From the NCBI GenBank assembly GCA_002682825.1, contig NOKP01000025.1, positions 315,746-379,745 on the forward strand: 64,000 nt of DNA, read 5' to 3'. Positions 32,349-42,101 of the stretch are shown piece by piece. The first letter of the stretch is position 1, and the number at the start of each line of letters is the position of its first letter. Source of the stretch: Neonectria sp. B-13. Taxonomy: Eukaryota > Ascomycota > Sordariomycetes > Hypocreales > Nectriaceae. Below the pieces are notes generated by a model. The model was not told where the DNA came from. It did no database searches and worked only from the letters and a program-made list of their open reading frames with translations. The translations under genes were made by a program, and so were the position numbers.

Positions 32349-34238
32349 TTACTTCAGGAACTCGTGGTCATGACCGACCTGTGTTTTGAGGTAGTGGCCA
32401 AACCCAGGCTCCGGCGGCCGGTGCAACGTTATGAGTATCTTTGCGAAGTTGTACACCATCGTAGCAACCGCGAAGCTCGGGGGGTGTATCCAGATGGGCT
32501 GAAACGGACATCTCTCCGTGTTCCCGTCCGGCTTTGGAGAAGGCAGCGGGCGGAACCCCGGCCCGAGGTACAGCTTCCAGTCCTCCAACATGCCAAGCAG
32601 CTCCGCGCCAGCCGTCGCCCTTGCGCGGAACACCTCGGGGTCGGAGGAGGCCGGGTCTCCGAAGGGATTCGTGGCCCCCGCGGCCGAGTAGTTGACGGCC
32701 TTGCTGAGGAGGTAGACGGCGCGGTCGGCGAGCTCGTGCTGCGTCATGTCGCCGCAGTCCTTGGTCGGGATCCAAAAGCTGTGGCACTTGCGCTTCTCGC
32801 GGAACGCGGCCCAGATGTCTTGCCGCAGCCACGCCCACCACACGGCTTGGCGAAGGCCCCCGGTTTCGCCGTCGACGTCTTGGCTTCGCTGGATCCAGAA
32901 CACGCCCTTGAGGTGCCGCTGCCAGCCAGACGCGGACTCGTCGAGCATTTCGTAGGTCGAGATGATGACGGCTGTGGCCAGGATCTCCTCCGAGTTGGTG
33001 TAGGTGGGAGAATGCAAGGCCGTTTGGACGTAGTGAAGGGTCTCGTAGTAGTACTGGATGGCCTGGGCATGCGTTGTGGTTGATTCGAGAGCGTCGGGGG
33101 ACCCGTCGGTTGCTCTCTTGCTCATGGCATCATGTCGAGCGGTAAGGGCCAAAATGGCCTTCATGAGGCCCAAGTTACGAAGCTGTATCCCATGTTAGTG
33201 AAGGGCAGGGGCAATGCTTAGCAGAGAAATGAGGGAATACAGATAACTTACTGCCAATTGAGTTGCATATGTTGAGAAATGTCGTTCGGGGTCGAGAAGA
33301 TCGAGCTACGCCGAGTGTCAACAAATAAGGGGTCAACCCACCGATGCGCAGAAGGACACTTACCCACAGGGCCACATGCTCTACAAACTTGCGGAACAGG
33401 ACAGCTTCATGATCCAGCAGCACAATATCCTCGAGCTCCTGCCATCCGTACTCTTCCGAACCAGTAGCGAGATCCGAGAGCCTCTGATACAGGCCACCGC
33501 TGTTGACGGCGCTCTGATGCTTGACGGCAGCCTCTTGCGTTGGACTCGGCGCCAGCGAGAATCCGGCATCGGCCTGGGCGGCGTCAGACGCCAAGAGGTC
33601 CAACCACCGGGTCGATGCCCCGCCGGCGGTGAGCAGGTCCGACGTGGTCGGGGAGTACCCCAGGTAGGGCGACCCCGGCAGGCGGGTCATGATGCCGCCC
33701 ATGTCCGTCGGGGCCGGAGGTCCACCGCCGCCGGGCTGTGGGGCCGCGAATGAGGATGCCGCCGCGTTCAACGGAGACTGGGTCTGGGGTTGCGCTGGCA
33801 TGTCCGGGGTGATTGTGACAGCGGGCAGCGGGTGCTGGCGCAGACTTGCCGTCGTCGAGGATGCCGTCGAGGATGCGGCGAAGGATACCTCGTGGGCTGG
33901 CCGGTCAGGACCGTAGACGCATGTCTTACCTGCGAGCGCGCAAGATCCACAGACGGGGACTAGGTGAGGGCAGTCAGCAGGTTTGTTCGAGGCTTCTCTT
34001 CGGTCTAGTTGCTGCGGCTGCGTACATTTCTCGTCACATTTCTTGTGCCGCTGTCGACATGTCAGACTATTCGTAGGCCAGTCAGTAAAGGCTCTCCGTC
34101 AAAATCCTGCTTCCAGCGACGCTCTACTCACCACCCGGTCTTGGTCCTCAGGCCGCGGCTTCGGCTCTTTCTTGGTTTCTTCCTCGCTGGGCCCTTTGCA
34201 TCGGGTTCGCTGCTGCCGTGGCCGCGGGTCGAGCTCAT
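32349..34238 (-). CDS. Zn2Cys6 transcription factor with Fungal_trans_2-type C-terminal region, likely cluster regulator
   Basis: Five exons, 34238-34132, 34066-34026, 33959-33364, 33305-33252 and 33182-32349, give 543 residues. Two introns (34067-34131, 33960-34025) interrupt the DNA-binding domain. After splicing the cluster reads GLRTKTGCLTCRQRHKKCDE followed by FPVCGSCALAGKTC, with cysteines 36, 39, 46, 53, 56 and 63. A Pro/Gly-rich linker leads to LDLLDPERHFSTYATQLALRNLGLMKAILALTARH and the long helical region of the Fungal_trans_2 family (EILATAVIISTYEMLDE, WWAWLRQDIWAAFRE). A very basic stretch (KKPRKSRSR) before the zinc cluster is a likely nuclear signal. It shares a promoter with the DAK-family kinase and sits inside the metabolic cluster, so a pathway-specific activator is the simplest reading. 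Confidence 0.9.
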
Positions 34239-34965
34239 CCTGGAAGCTGTGTGTTCGCTTGCCGGCAGTGACCGCGAAACGGGGAGGACTTAATTTCCGT
34301 CCGACGCGGTGTTCCAGATTGCTGCGCGGCTGTGGTGAAACACCGCGATGGTTGCCGATCGAGACGGGGACAGGAGGAGTGACAACTGACAACCTGTGAG
34401 AGTGGGAGGTGAAATTCGGGGTTGTATCCGATTTGGGGCCGCGTGTCGGGACACTACTTTTCCTAGCTTCTTGGCGTGTTGTCTCTGTGTTTCTGAGCTC
34501 ACTAACAAGAGAAGTTGTTATTCAAGAACTGCGAATAATGTGACATGAAAAAGTTTCCATATCCAATCTATCTGTTTCATTATTCGTTGCCATGTCGTGT
34601 TCTACAGACTACAGACGCTGTCGTTCCCAGCATGCTCTTGTGATGCTACTGTAACCCCGTGTCGGGGCTATTCTTCCGACGCCTTGTGACACCACCACAA
34701 TCCACTCACACTTACACTCACACGCAAACCATCCCCGTGTCGCGGCCAACGCGCCAACTTCAACTCAACACTTCACGTCAGCTTCCACGACCGGCAACAT
34801 GTCCCAATTGAAGATGCAGGGGCAGTACGCGGCGGAACCATGGCCGTCCTCGCATCAAAATCGCCATTTGACTGCGCGGAGAGTCCTCATATTAGAACCC
34901 GGGCCATCGTCCCTCTCCCATGCCCCCTGATCTCCTCGTGAGTCCGTGACCGAACCTCCGTCGCC
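34239..34965. promoter_or_regulatory. Shared promoter region, regulator / DAK-family kinase
   Basis: A 727-bp head-to-head spacer. It contains ACCCCGTGT at 34654-34662, lying in a palindrome CCCCG-TGT-CGGGG at 34655-34667, and TCCCCGTGT at 34732-34740. Minus-strand CCCCGT cores are at 34279-34285 and 34364-34370. The palindrome has the inverted-triplet look of a Zn2Cys6 dimer site. Confidence 0.65.
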
Positions 34966-37010
34966 ATGTCAGACAAGCACTACTTCCCCGAAACCGCGGC
35001 GAACCAGCTCGTCCCCCGGGCGCTGCGGGCTCTCGTCCGCGCAACGCCCCAGCTTTCGCTGCTGGACGCCGCCAGAGTCGTCTACAACAACCAGCACGAT
35101 CCCGCCCGCGTCGCCGTCATCAGCGGCGGCGGCTCCGGCCACGAGCCCGCGTGGGCCGGCTACGTCGGCGCCGGGCTGCTGTCGAGCGCCGCGTGCGGAG
35201 ACATCTTCGCCAGCCCCAGCACGAAGCAGGTCCTCGCGGCCATGGCGGCCACGCCCTCGGAGCGGGGCACCATCCTGATGATCACCAACTACACGGGCGA
35301 CCGGCTGCACTTTGGCCTCGCCGCCGAGCGCGCGAGGGCGTCCGGGCTGTCTCCCGAGGTGGTCGTCCTGCCGGCGACGGACGATGTGTCGATCCCCAGA
35401 AGCCGGATCCGTGTGGGGCGCCGGGGTCTCGCCGGCCATGTCCTGAGTACGGGGAAACCCCCCGGCTTTTTGTCCCCCAGAGTGGGCTAACATGATTACA
35501 AAAGCTCTCAAGGCGGTCGGTGCTGCCGCGCAAGCCGAGTACTCGTTTAAGCGCTGTGTCGATATTGGGAAGGCGGTTAATGGTAGCTTGGTGACTATCG
35601 GCTCTGCCCTTGACCACTGCCACGTCCCAGGCCGGCAATCCCACGAGACTATTCACAAGGATATTTGCGTCGTTGGTGCCGGCATCCACAACGAGCCTGT
35701 AAGTCCTTTCCAGACGAACATTCTTCATACTTCAAGTTTAGATATGTTTACTCCCGTCAACTGTGTAACTGACTAAACTGGCTTATAAAAGGGAGCCGAG
35801 CATATCTCTCCCTTCCCATCTGTCGAATCCCTCATCAACCACTGTCTGAAATTACTGTGTGATCCCAGCGATGAAGAGCGAGCGTTTGTCTCGTTTGAGA
35901 ACAAGGACGACAAGGTCATTCTGCTTATCAACAACTATGGCGGACTGTCAAATCTTGAGCTTGGTGCACTCGCAGACGAAGTCATCACCCAGTTGGGTAT
36001 ACATTTACCCTATGCCACTCCGCAATGTCACAAAATTAATGAATCATTCTAGAATCATCTTGGAAGATTAGCCCCGTCAAGATTTACTGTGGCACGTTTG
36101 AGACTTCTCTTAATGGGCCTGGCTTTTCTATCTCGCTGAGCAACGTCTCTCAGGCCGCCCGCGAAGCCAACATTACCCTTCCTCAGCTTCTCGACCTGAT
36201 CGGTGCACCGACAGCGGCACCAGCATGGCCCAATTCACACCCGTCACCAATTGACCCTTCGAAACGGTCCACAGCAAACACCAAGAAGGTTGACATGCAG
36301 CCTTCAATCAGCCCCGAGGCTGATATCAGGAGTCAGTAACTCCCTTGATGTTCTTGGAAGACACATCCGGCTTACACTGACTAGTTGCTCCCGCCCTGCT
36401 TGACGCCCTCCTCCGCCGCGGATGTGAAGCTGCCATTGCTGCCGAGCCCAAGCTAACAGAGTGGGACATGGTCATGGGCGACGGTGACTGTGGCGAGGCT
36501 GTTAAGGGCGTCAGCGAAGCCATCATCTCTCTCCTCGACCGCCCGTCCAGCATCGCCGCCTCCGGCTCCATCTTCACCGCGCTCTTCGCCATCCTCCAGG
36601 CCGTCGACGACATGGGCGGCACCCTCGGTGCCATCCTCGGCATTCTCCTCAGCGCCTTCGCCTCGGAGCTGCAAAAGGCTTCCGCCCCGCGCGACGGCCT
36701 CTCGCCGGCCCTCTACTCCGCCGCGCTGGCGGCCGCCACCGAGTCTCTCAAGCATTACACAGCCGCCCGCGAGGGCGACCGCACAGTCATGGATGTACTG
36801 CTGCCATTTGCAGAGACGTTTGCCCGCTCAACCGACTTCTCCGGCGCCATCGCTGTGGCGGCGGACAAGGCCGAGGCGTCGAAGTATCTCAAGCCGCGGT
36901 TTGGACGAGCAACGTACGTGGGCGAGGAAAATGAGCAGCAACTTCCAGACCCCGGAGCCTGGGCCCTGTACGAGTTTTTGAAGGGTATAGAGAGCGGTTT
37001 GAAACAATAG
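34966..37010 (+). CDS. Dihydroxyacetone-kinase-family ketose kinase (DAK1/DAK2 domains)
   Basis: Five exons, 34966-35446, 35505-35698, 35792-35996, 36053-36331 and 36385-37010, are in phase and give 594 residues, full DAK length. The N-terminal DhaK part has ISGGGSGHEPAWAGYVGAG, MITNYTGDRLHFGLAAE, RRGLAGHVL and ALDHCHVPG, the segment holding the histidine that binds the substrate carbonyl. GIHNEPGAEHISPFPS and LLINNYGGLSNLELG follow. The C-terminal DhaL part binds ATP, with MGDGDCGEAVKG and DMGGTLGAILGI. Family members phosphorylate dihydroxyacetone; relatives (LerK of bacteria, Eyk1 of Yarrowia lipolytica) phosphorylate erythrulose. Sequence alone does not separate these. The surrounding SDR, RpiB-type isomerase and aldolase argue for a ketose other than dihydroxyacetone, or besides it. 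Confidence 0.93.
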
Positions 37011-37209
37011 AAGCCAAAAAAGGAGAGGCCATTTTTATCTGTAATATCCTATGCCTCAAACAATCCCGATTAAAGAGTACCCGAATTTCCATCCTTCATC
37101 CACCGTTTCCCCTAACAAGCACTAAGACCAACAGCCCACAGCCTTTCCCGACCATGCGCCGAAACTGGTATCCCAACGCCTGAACATGTCTCGCGACCAT
37201 CGGCTGCCA

Positions 37210-38094
37210 CTAGCTCGGCGCCTCGTGGATGTGCTCGTGCGGCAGCTCGCGCGACGGCTGGTAATGATGCTGCTGCTGGTGCAGCTCGTGGTAGTAAGGA
37301 TTCGTCGGCGGCGGCACAATCATCGACGTCGTCATGCTGCTCGGCGACATGGCGACCTCGGGCTTCGTCTGCTGAGGAGACAACGGCTGCTCCTGGGGTG
37401 GGTGCGAGTGCGGGTGCGACTGAGGCGGAGGCGGAGGTGGAGGCGGCCCGTAGCCGCGGCGGCGCAGCAGCTTCCAGAGGATGAAGCTGAAGAAGCTGCC
37501 GATGAGCACCAGCCCGCCGATGGTGGCACCGATAGACACGCCGACGAGGCCCGTCCGGGAGAGGCCGGTGTCCTCGGAAGTTGAGGCCGCGGCTTCGGCT
37601 GACGTCGCCGTTGGTGCTTCCGATGTTGTCGTGGACTCGGCGGCATCTGTGACGTTGAAGTAGTGCGAGGAGATCTCGTCTACATCCCCGGAGTCGTCGA
37701 ACAAGCGGAAGTAGAAGACGTTGCTGGCAGTCTTGTCGAAGTCGGCGCTGAAGTCTTCAAAGGAGACCTTCCAAGTGTATCTGTCCTTGGTTGTGTTCGC
37801 TGCGGCAGTCAGGTCAGCCCCTTAGTTTCTTCCCGGCATGCCAGCACCTAACTTACCGACAATCTCAGCCGTGAACTGCTCGTGCAGGTTGTTGGCGACG
37901 TCCTGCTGCTGGATCCAGACGGTAGCCTTGTCAAACTCCACTTCCCACTGGATGTCCAGCTCCTCGCCGAGATCGTACGTCGGGTTGTCGCGGTAGTCGC
38001 GGTTCTCGCCGGGGCCGGGCGGTCGACGGAAGGCGTTCTGGCCGTGGACACTGGCGGCGAGGCCGACGAGGAGGAGCACGCGGCGGCAATACAT
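37210..38094 (-). CDS. Type I single-pass membrane protein of unknown function
   Basis: Exons 38094-37857 and 37799-37210 (intron 37800-37856) give 275 residues. The N-terminus (CRRVLLLVGLAASVHGQ) is a signal peptide with a likely cut after HG/Q. The extracellular part has ELDIQWEVEFDKATVWIQQQ and SNVFYFRLFDD, which look like one beta-rich domain, then a Ser/Thr/Ala-rich, probably O-glycosylated stalk. One hydrophobic span (GLVGVSIGATIGGLVLIGSFFSFILW) is followed by LLRRRGYG, which sets the cytosolic side. The tail is Pro-, His- and Gln-rich. The layout resembles Mid2/Wsc-type surface sensors without their cysteine-rich domain, but I do not recognise the family. Confidence 0.82.
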
Positions 38095-40312
38095 GGCGGA
38101 TGGGGATATATTGGAATCTGTCGAGGGGTGGCTGTGTTTTCGTTTGTGACGATAGCCGAGAACGAGAAAACTGGGAAGGGGTCCCGGTATATACGTATCC
38201 CGAAGGCAGTTGGCTTTTCCTCCTCCCTGCAGTAAAGCTCCTGCAATCTTTTCAGCTTACGGGCTGAGTGGGATCGTCATCAGCACTACGGCAGGTAAAA
38301 GCCTTGTCCGGCATGTCACAGGCACCCGTTGAGGCGAATGATGGGGAAGGGAGAGGTGAAGGGGTGTAAGTGGGCGGCTATTTGCCATTGCCTGAGCAAC
38401 TTGGCTTGCAGATGCGCTTTTCGGCTGGGGTCCGATGGACGCCCAACGTCTCATCTCGTCTAGGATGAGAGTCCCTTGCAGGTGTTTGGGGGGATTGGAT
38501 AGGAAGCCTGCTTGTTCGGACCCAGAGCAGATGCGGTGATCCTTCATGGCGATGGGGGGTTGCTCCCACAATGAATATTGCATCAGGCTTGGAAGTCAGT
38601 GTTGGACTTACAAGTCATTGCCTTTCTGCTAAACCCAGCGAGAAGAGACTCATTGCGGGACTGAAATATCGGGTTTATAATTCTGCAGTTCATGTTGAGG
38701 TCCGTTTAAGATGAACCGACGGAGGTGGTTTACTGGACACCACCGGGCCCGGCCCCACCTGCATGGGGATGGGATACCCTGTCTCAGTGAGAGCGAACTT
38801 CGCGGCCGGAGGCGGACCGCGCTTTCACTGCAAATCCCAGTCCAAGCTTATTATCGTCAGCCGCCAAGCTGATTACTTTTACGACGCTCCTATTTTGGTC
38901 AGTATCACCCTATGCGAGCCAAAGATTCATCAGCCCAGTCCAGGCCGTGGCAGTTTTGCACTATTCCTCAAAGTCGAATCTGGTTCGGCTATAAGCATGA
39001 ACCGCCACTTCTCGCCGGGGAACACCACCAACTATCCGGATCTTGATTTCAAGGGGCTTGGCTTCTTTGGGCTGGCCGCTGTCAAGTCCACGCGACACAA
39101 CAGTCTAGTTTAAGCACAGTGATTATCAGACCCCACCCCCTCTCTTGGAGGCTTGACGCCTGCTTGACGGCTTGACCCATGCTTGACGGCTTGACCCATG
39201 CTTGACGGCTTGACGGCTTGACGCCTGTATGAAGGGGCGCATACGGCGAAACGCCGTGAAAGGCGGGTTTCCCATCGCGTCGGGTCGGCAGCTGAGGAGA
39301 AAACGTGGGAACTCTCTAGCCATGTTCTCTGCCTCTAGTTGTCTAGCAAGTCTAGCAAAGCATAAGTCATGCTTCAATTACGTCGCCGGTCTTGGTATAG
39401 AGCAGCATCTTCCGTTGGGGGCAAGGACCGAGGATCTGACACTTAACTAAGTTCATCTGCGACTGGACTTTCCGGTAATGAATGGTTTCCTGGTAACTGG
39501 GTAATGGTGGGACAAAAGCACCATCCACCGGCATTCCAGGACACGCCGTTCCGAGACAACAACGAGGACAATCCAACATTTACACGGCAAAGCCCGAAAA
39601 CAGGCAAAAGAAACGCCTCCGATCTATCACAATCACATGCCTCCGCCACTTATACGCGTGGGTTGGCCTACTCCCAAAAGTCTCGACCCCAGAGAACCAG
39701 GCAATCACATATCTCCCCCGCGATGCCCCAAGCGACCCAGCTGGCCTCCAGATAGCTCGAAGAATGCGCCAGAAACCTTGCTCTCGGTCCTCGCCCGCCA
39801 TCATGGCCCATCTGCCACGTGTGACGCCGCTCCCCGTGTCGAGGAATGCGCCATGCGGTCCGCCATGGCTTGCCACCACAGCATCTCACGTGGTGTGGCG
39901 GCTGAGAACGTTGCACATCTTCTTTGTTGAGCCTTGGGCGCCCGTCTATCGAACTTACTTGCCCGGAGGCTTCCGCAAGTCTTGCGATCTGCAACGGATG
40001 CGGGCTTCTTCAGTTTAAGTAACTCCCCGGCACTCGGAATGGGAGGTGGTATCTGGGTTCCGCGGAGTCTTAGTTCTGCTAGTAAACTCCTCAGCGGCCT
40101 GTTTCTAGTTTTCATGGAGTCATGGTTCTGCTAATGATTCCTGGGCTTTTAACTCAGCCGCAGGGAGGGACCCAGCTTCTCGGTTAAGACAGACATATGA
40201 TACCTCGTGTCCATCGCCAGATATCAACCACCATCAAGCACATCGACATGCCCTCCAAGGCCTCACTCTCATCCACCCTCTCCACATCAGTGCCACTTGT
40301 CTTATTATAAAT
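38095..40312. other. 2.2-kb intergenic stretch
   Basis: No supported gene; several overlapping open frames on both strands lack family resemblance. Contains a GCTTGACG tandem array at 39150-39227 and one more CCCCGTGTC site at 39832-39840. Confidence 0.55.
39150..39227. repeat. GCTTGAC-type tandem repeat
   Basis: Eight imperfect units built on GCTTGACG, alternating with GCTTGACCCAT and GCTTGACGCCT. Noncoding minisatellite-like array. Confidence 0.85.
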
Positions 40313-41405
40313 ATGCACGCCTCCTCCCTCCTCGCTGTAGTGACCGGCCTCGTCGCCGCTGCCGCCGCCTGCTCGCGCGTCGTCACCCACAACGCCAGCG
40401 ACGACCGCGTCACCGTCGGCCGCTCCCTGGACTTCGCCGCCGGAAACACCACCATCTGGACCTTCCCCGCCGGCCTGCGGCGCTTCGGCGGCGTCTCGGG
40501 AAACCCCTTCACCTGGGCGTCGCGCTTCGGCTCCGTCACCGCCGTCGTGCTGGAGCAGGTCTACTCCGAGGGCCTCAACACCGAAGGACTTGCGGGCAGC
40601 GCGTTGTTCGGCCAGGAGAGTGACTACGGCGTACGTGCCCAAGGTCGGCCGGGGCTGTTCGTCGGCCTGTGGCTGCAGTACTTCCTCGACTCGTACGCTT
40701 CCGTCGCTGAGGCCCAAGCCGACTACTGCAAGGGCGAGGAGAAGTTTCAGGTGCGCGGCCGGTCCGTGGTTCCCGGCGTGGCGACGAGTCTGCGCCTCTC
40801 CTTGTCCGACACGGCCGGTGATAACCTCGTCCTCGAGTTCGTCAAGGGCAAGCTGGCTTGCCACCACTCGCCCAACCATACCGTAGTCACAGACGAGCCG
40901 TCCTTCGCTGAGCAGCTGGCCCTGGAAAAGCGATGGGCTCCCATCTCCAACGTCTCCCTGCCGGGCACATCCCAACCCGCCGGTTCGTTCTCTCCCTTCC
41001 CTGCGATAATGAACCCACTGACTCACTCGTCTTCTAGACCGCTTCGTCCGCCTCTCGCACTACAACCGGGAGATTCCGCCGGCTGAGGACCTAGAAGCCG
41101 CCGTGTCCCACACCGCGGGCATGATCCGCGCCGTAAGCACGCCCATGACCCGAGACGACGCTACCGCAGAGGTATGGCCGACGATGTGGCGCATGTTCAC
41201 CGACACGCTGGACAAGGTCGTCTTCTATGAGAGCGCCACGAGCCCGGTGACCTTCTGGTACGACGTGGACAAATTTAATCTGACTAAAGGGGCTGAGGTG
41301 ACCGTCTTGGACCTCGACAACGTGCCTTGGCGGAAACGTGTTGGCGATATGACGCATCAGTTCGAGCCGGTTCCAGAGAATGAGTGCATCTGGACGGTGT
41401 GTTAG
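40313..41405 (+). CDS. Secreted choloylglycine-hydrolase-like (linear amide C-N hydrolase) Ntn enzyme
   Basis: Exons 40313-40982 and 41038-41405 (intron 40983-41037) give 345 residues. The first 19 residues form a signal-like hydrophobic segment ending in alanines, followed directly by C20-SRVVTHN. In this family an N-terminal Cys freed by processing is the nucleophile, so signal cleavage before C20 could itself mature the enzyme. Other family features are VTVGRSLDFA (Arg and Asp near the active site), GLNTEGLAGSAL, and PADRFVRLSHYNREI after splicing (active-site Arg). Bacterial relatives hydrolyse bile-salt amides or penicillin V; fungal members have no established substrate. Several N-glycosylation sequons (NAS, NTT, NHT, NVS) agree with secretion. 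Confidence 0.85.
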
Positions 41406-42101
41406 CGATGAAAACAACAGCGAGTGGCTTTGGTATAAAATACAAAGAAAGTTAGAAAAAAACTTCAATAATATAAAGAATTCATAAACCAAGGCCCCAA
41501 AAATACTTACTCATGTTGGTAGCTGACGAAGAGCCGAGATCCGACAAGCCACACCAGAATCATTGCCTCACGAGTCACAACTTTGAACTATCCTATGAAT
41601 TTGTGCTGTATGTATTGTTGATATTTAGTGACTTTCTTCTTCCTCATCGACATCCCATTGCCAACCCTTTCCCCTTACATCCTACTCACCTACACCCCTC
41701 GACGAGGTTGCCACAAACATCCCTCCTCTTACACCCATCCAAGAGCCTTCACCCGTCGTAGACCAAGTTGACTGGAACAATGGCCCCGCTCCTTCCCAAA
41801 TCCTTGCTTTCTGCCGTCCGTGCAGCGACGCCGACGCTGCAATTTTGCCCAACCGACGATATCACGCCCGCGGCACGTTCTCGGGGGGGAGGGGGGGATC
41901 TCCAGTAGATGGGGTCATCATTTGTTTGCACGTTCTAAAAGCTCTTTCTTTTTGATCGGCCATCTCATCACTCGTCTCTTCGTCCCCGGGGAATCTTGGC
42001 TCCTGCCCTGATGTGAAAAGAGGAAGGGGGATATAAAAAAGGGGTAAACGACTCCAACCGCGCATTCTCCTGTCGCTCATCGCTCATCGCTGATAACTAA
42101 C
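41406..42101. other. Convergent spacer
   Basis: 3' flanks of the amidase and importin genes; CT-rich runs on the plus strand, nothing coding recognised. Confidence 0.55.

Noticed and set aside
40184..41026. 280-codon minus-strand frame over the amidase gene
   Set aside because: Antisense shadow of a recognised Ntn hydrolase; low-complexity translation.
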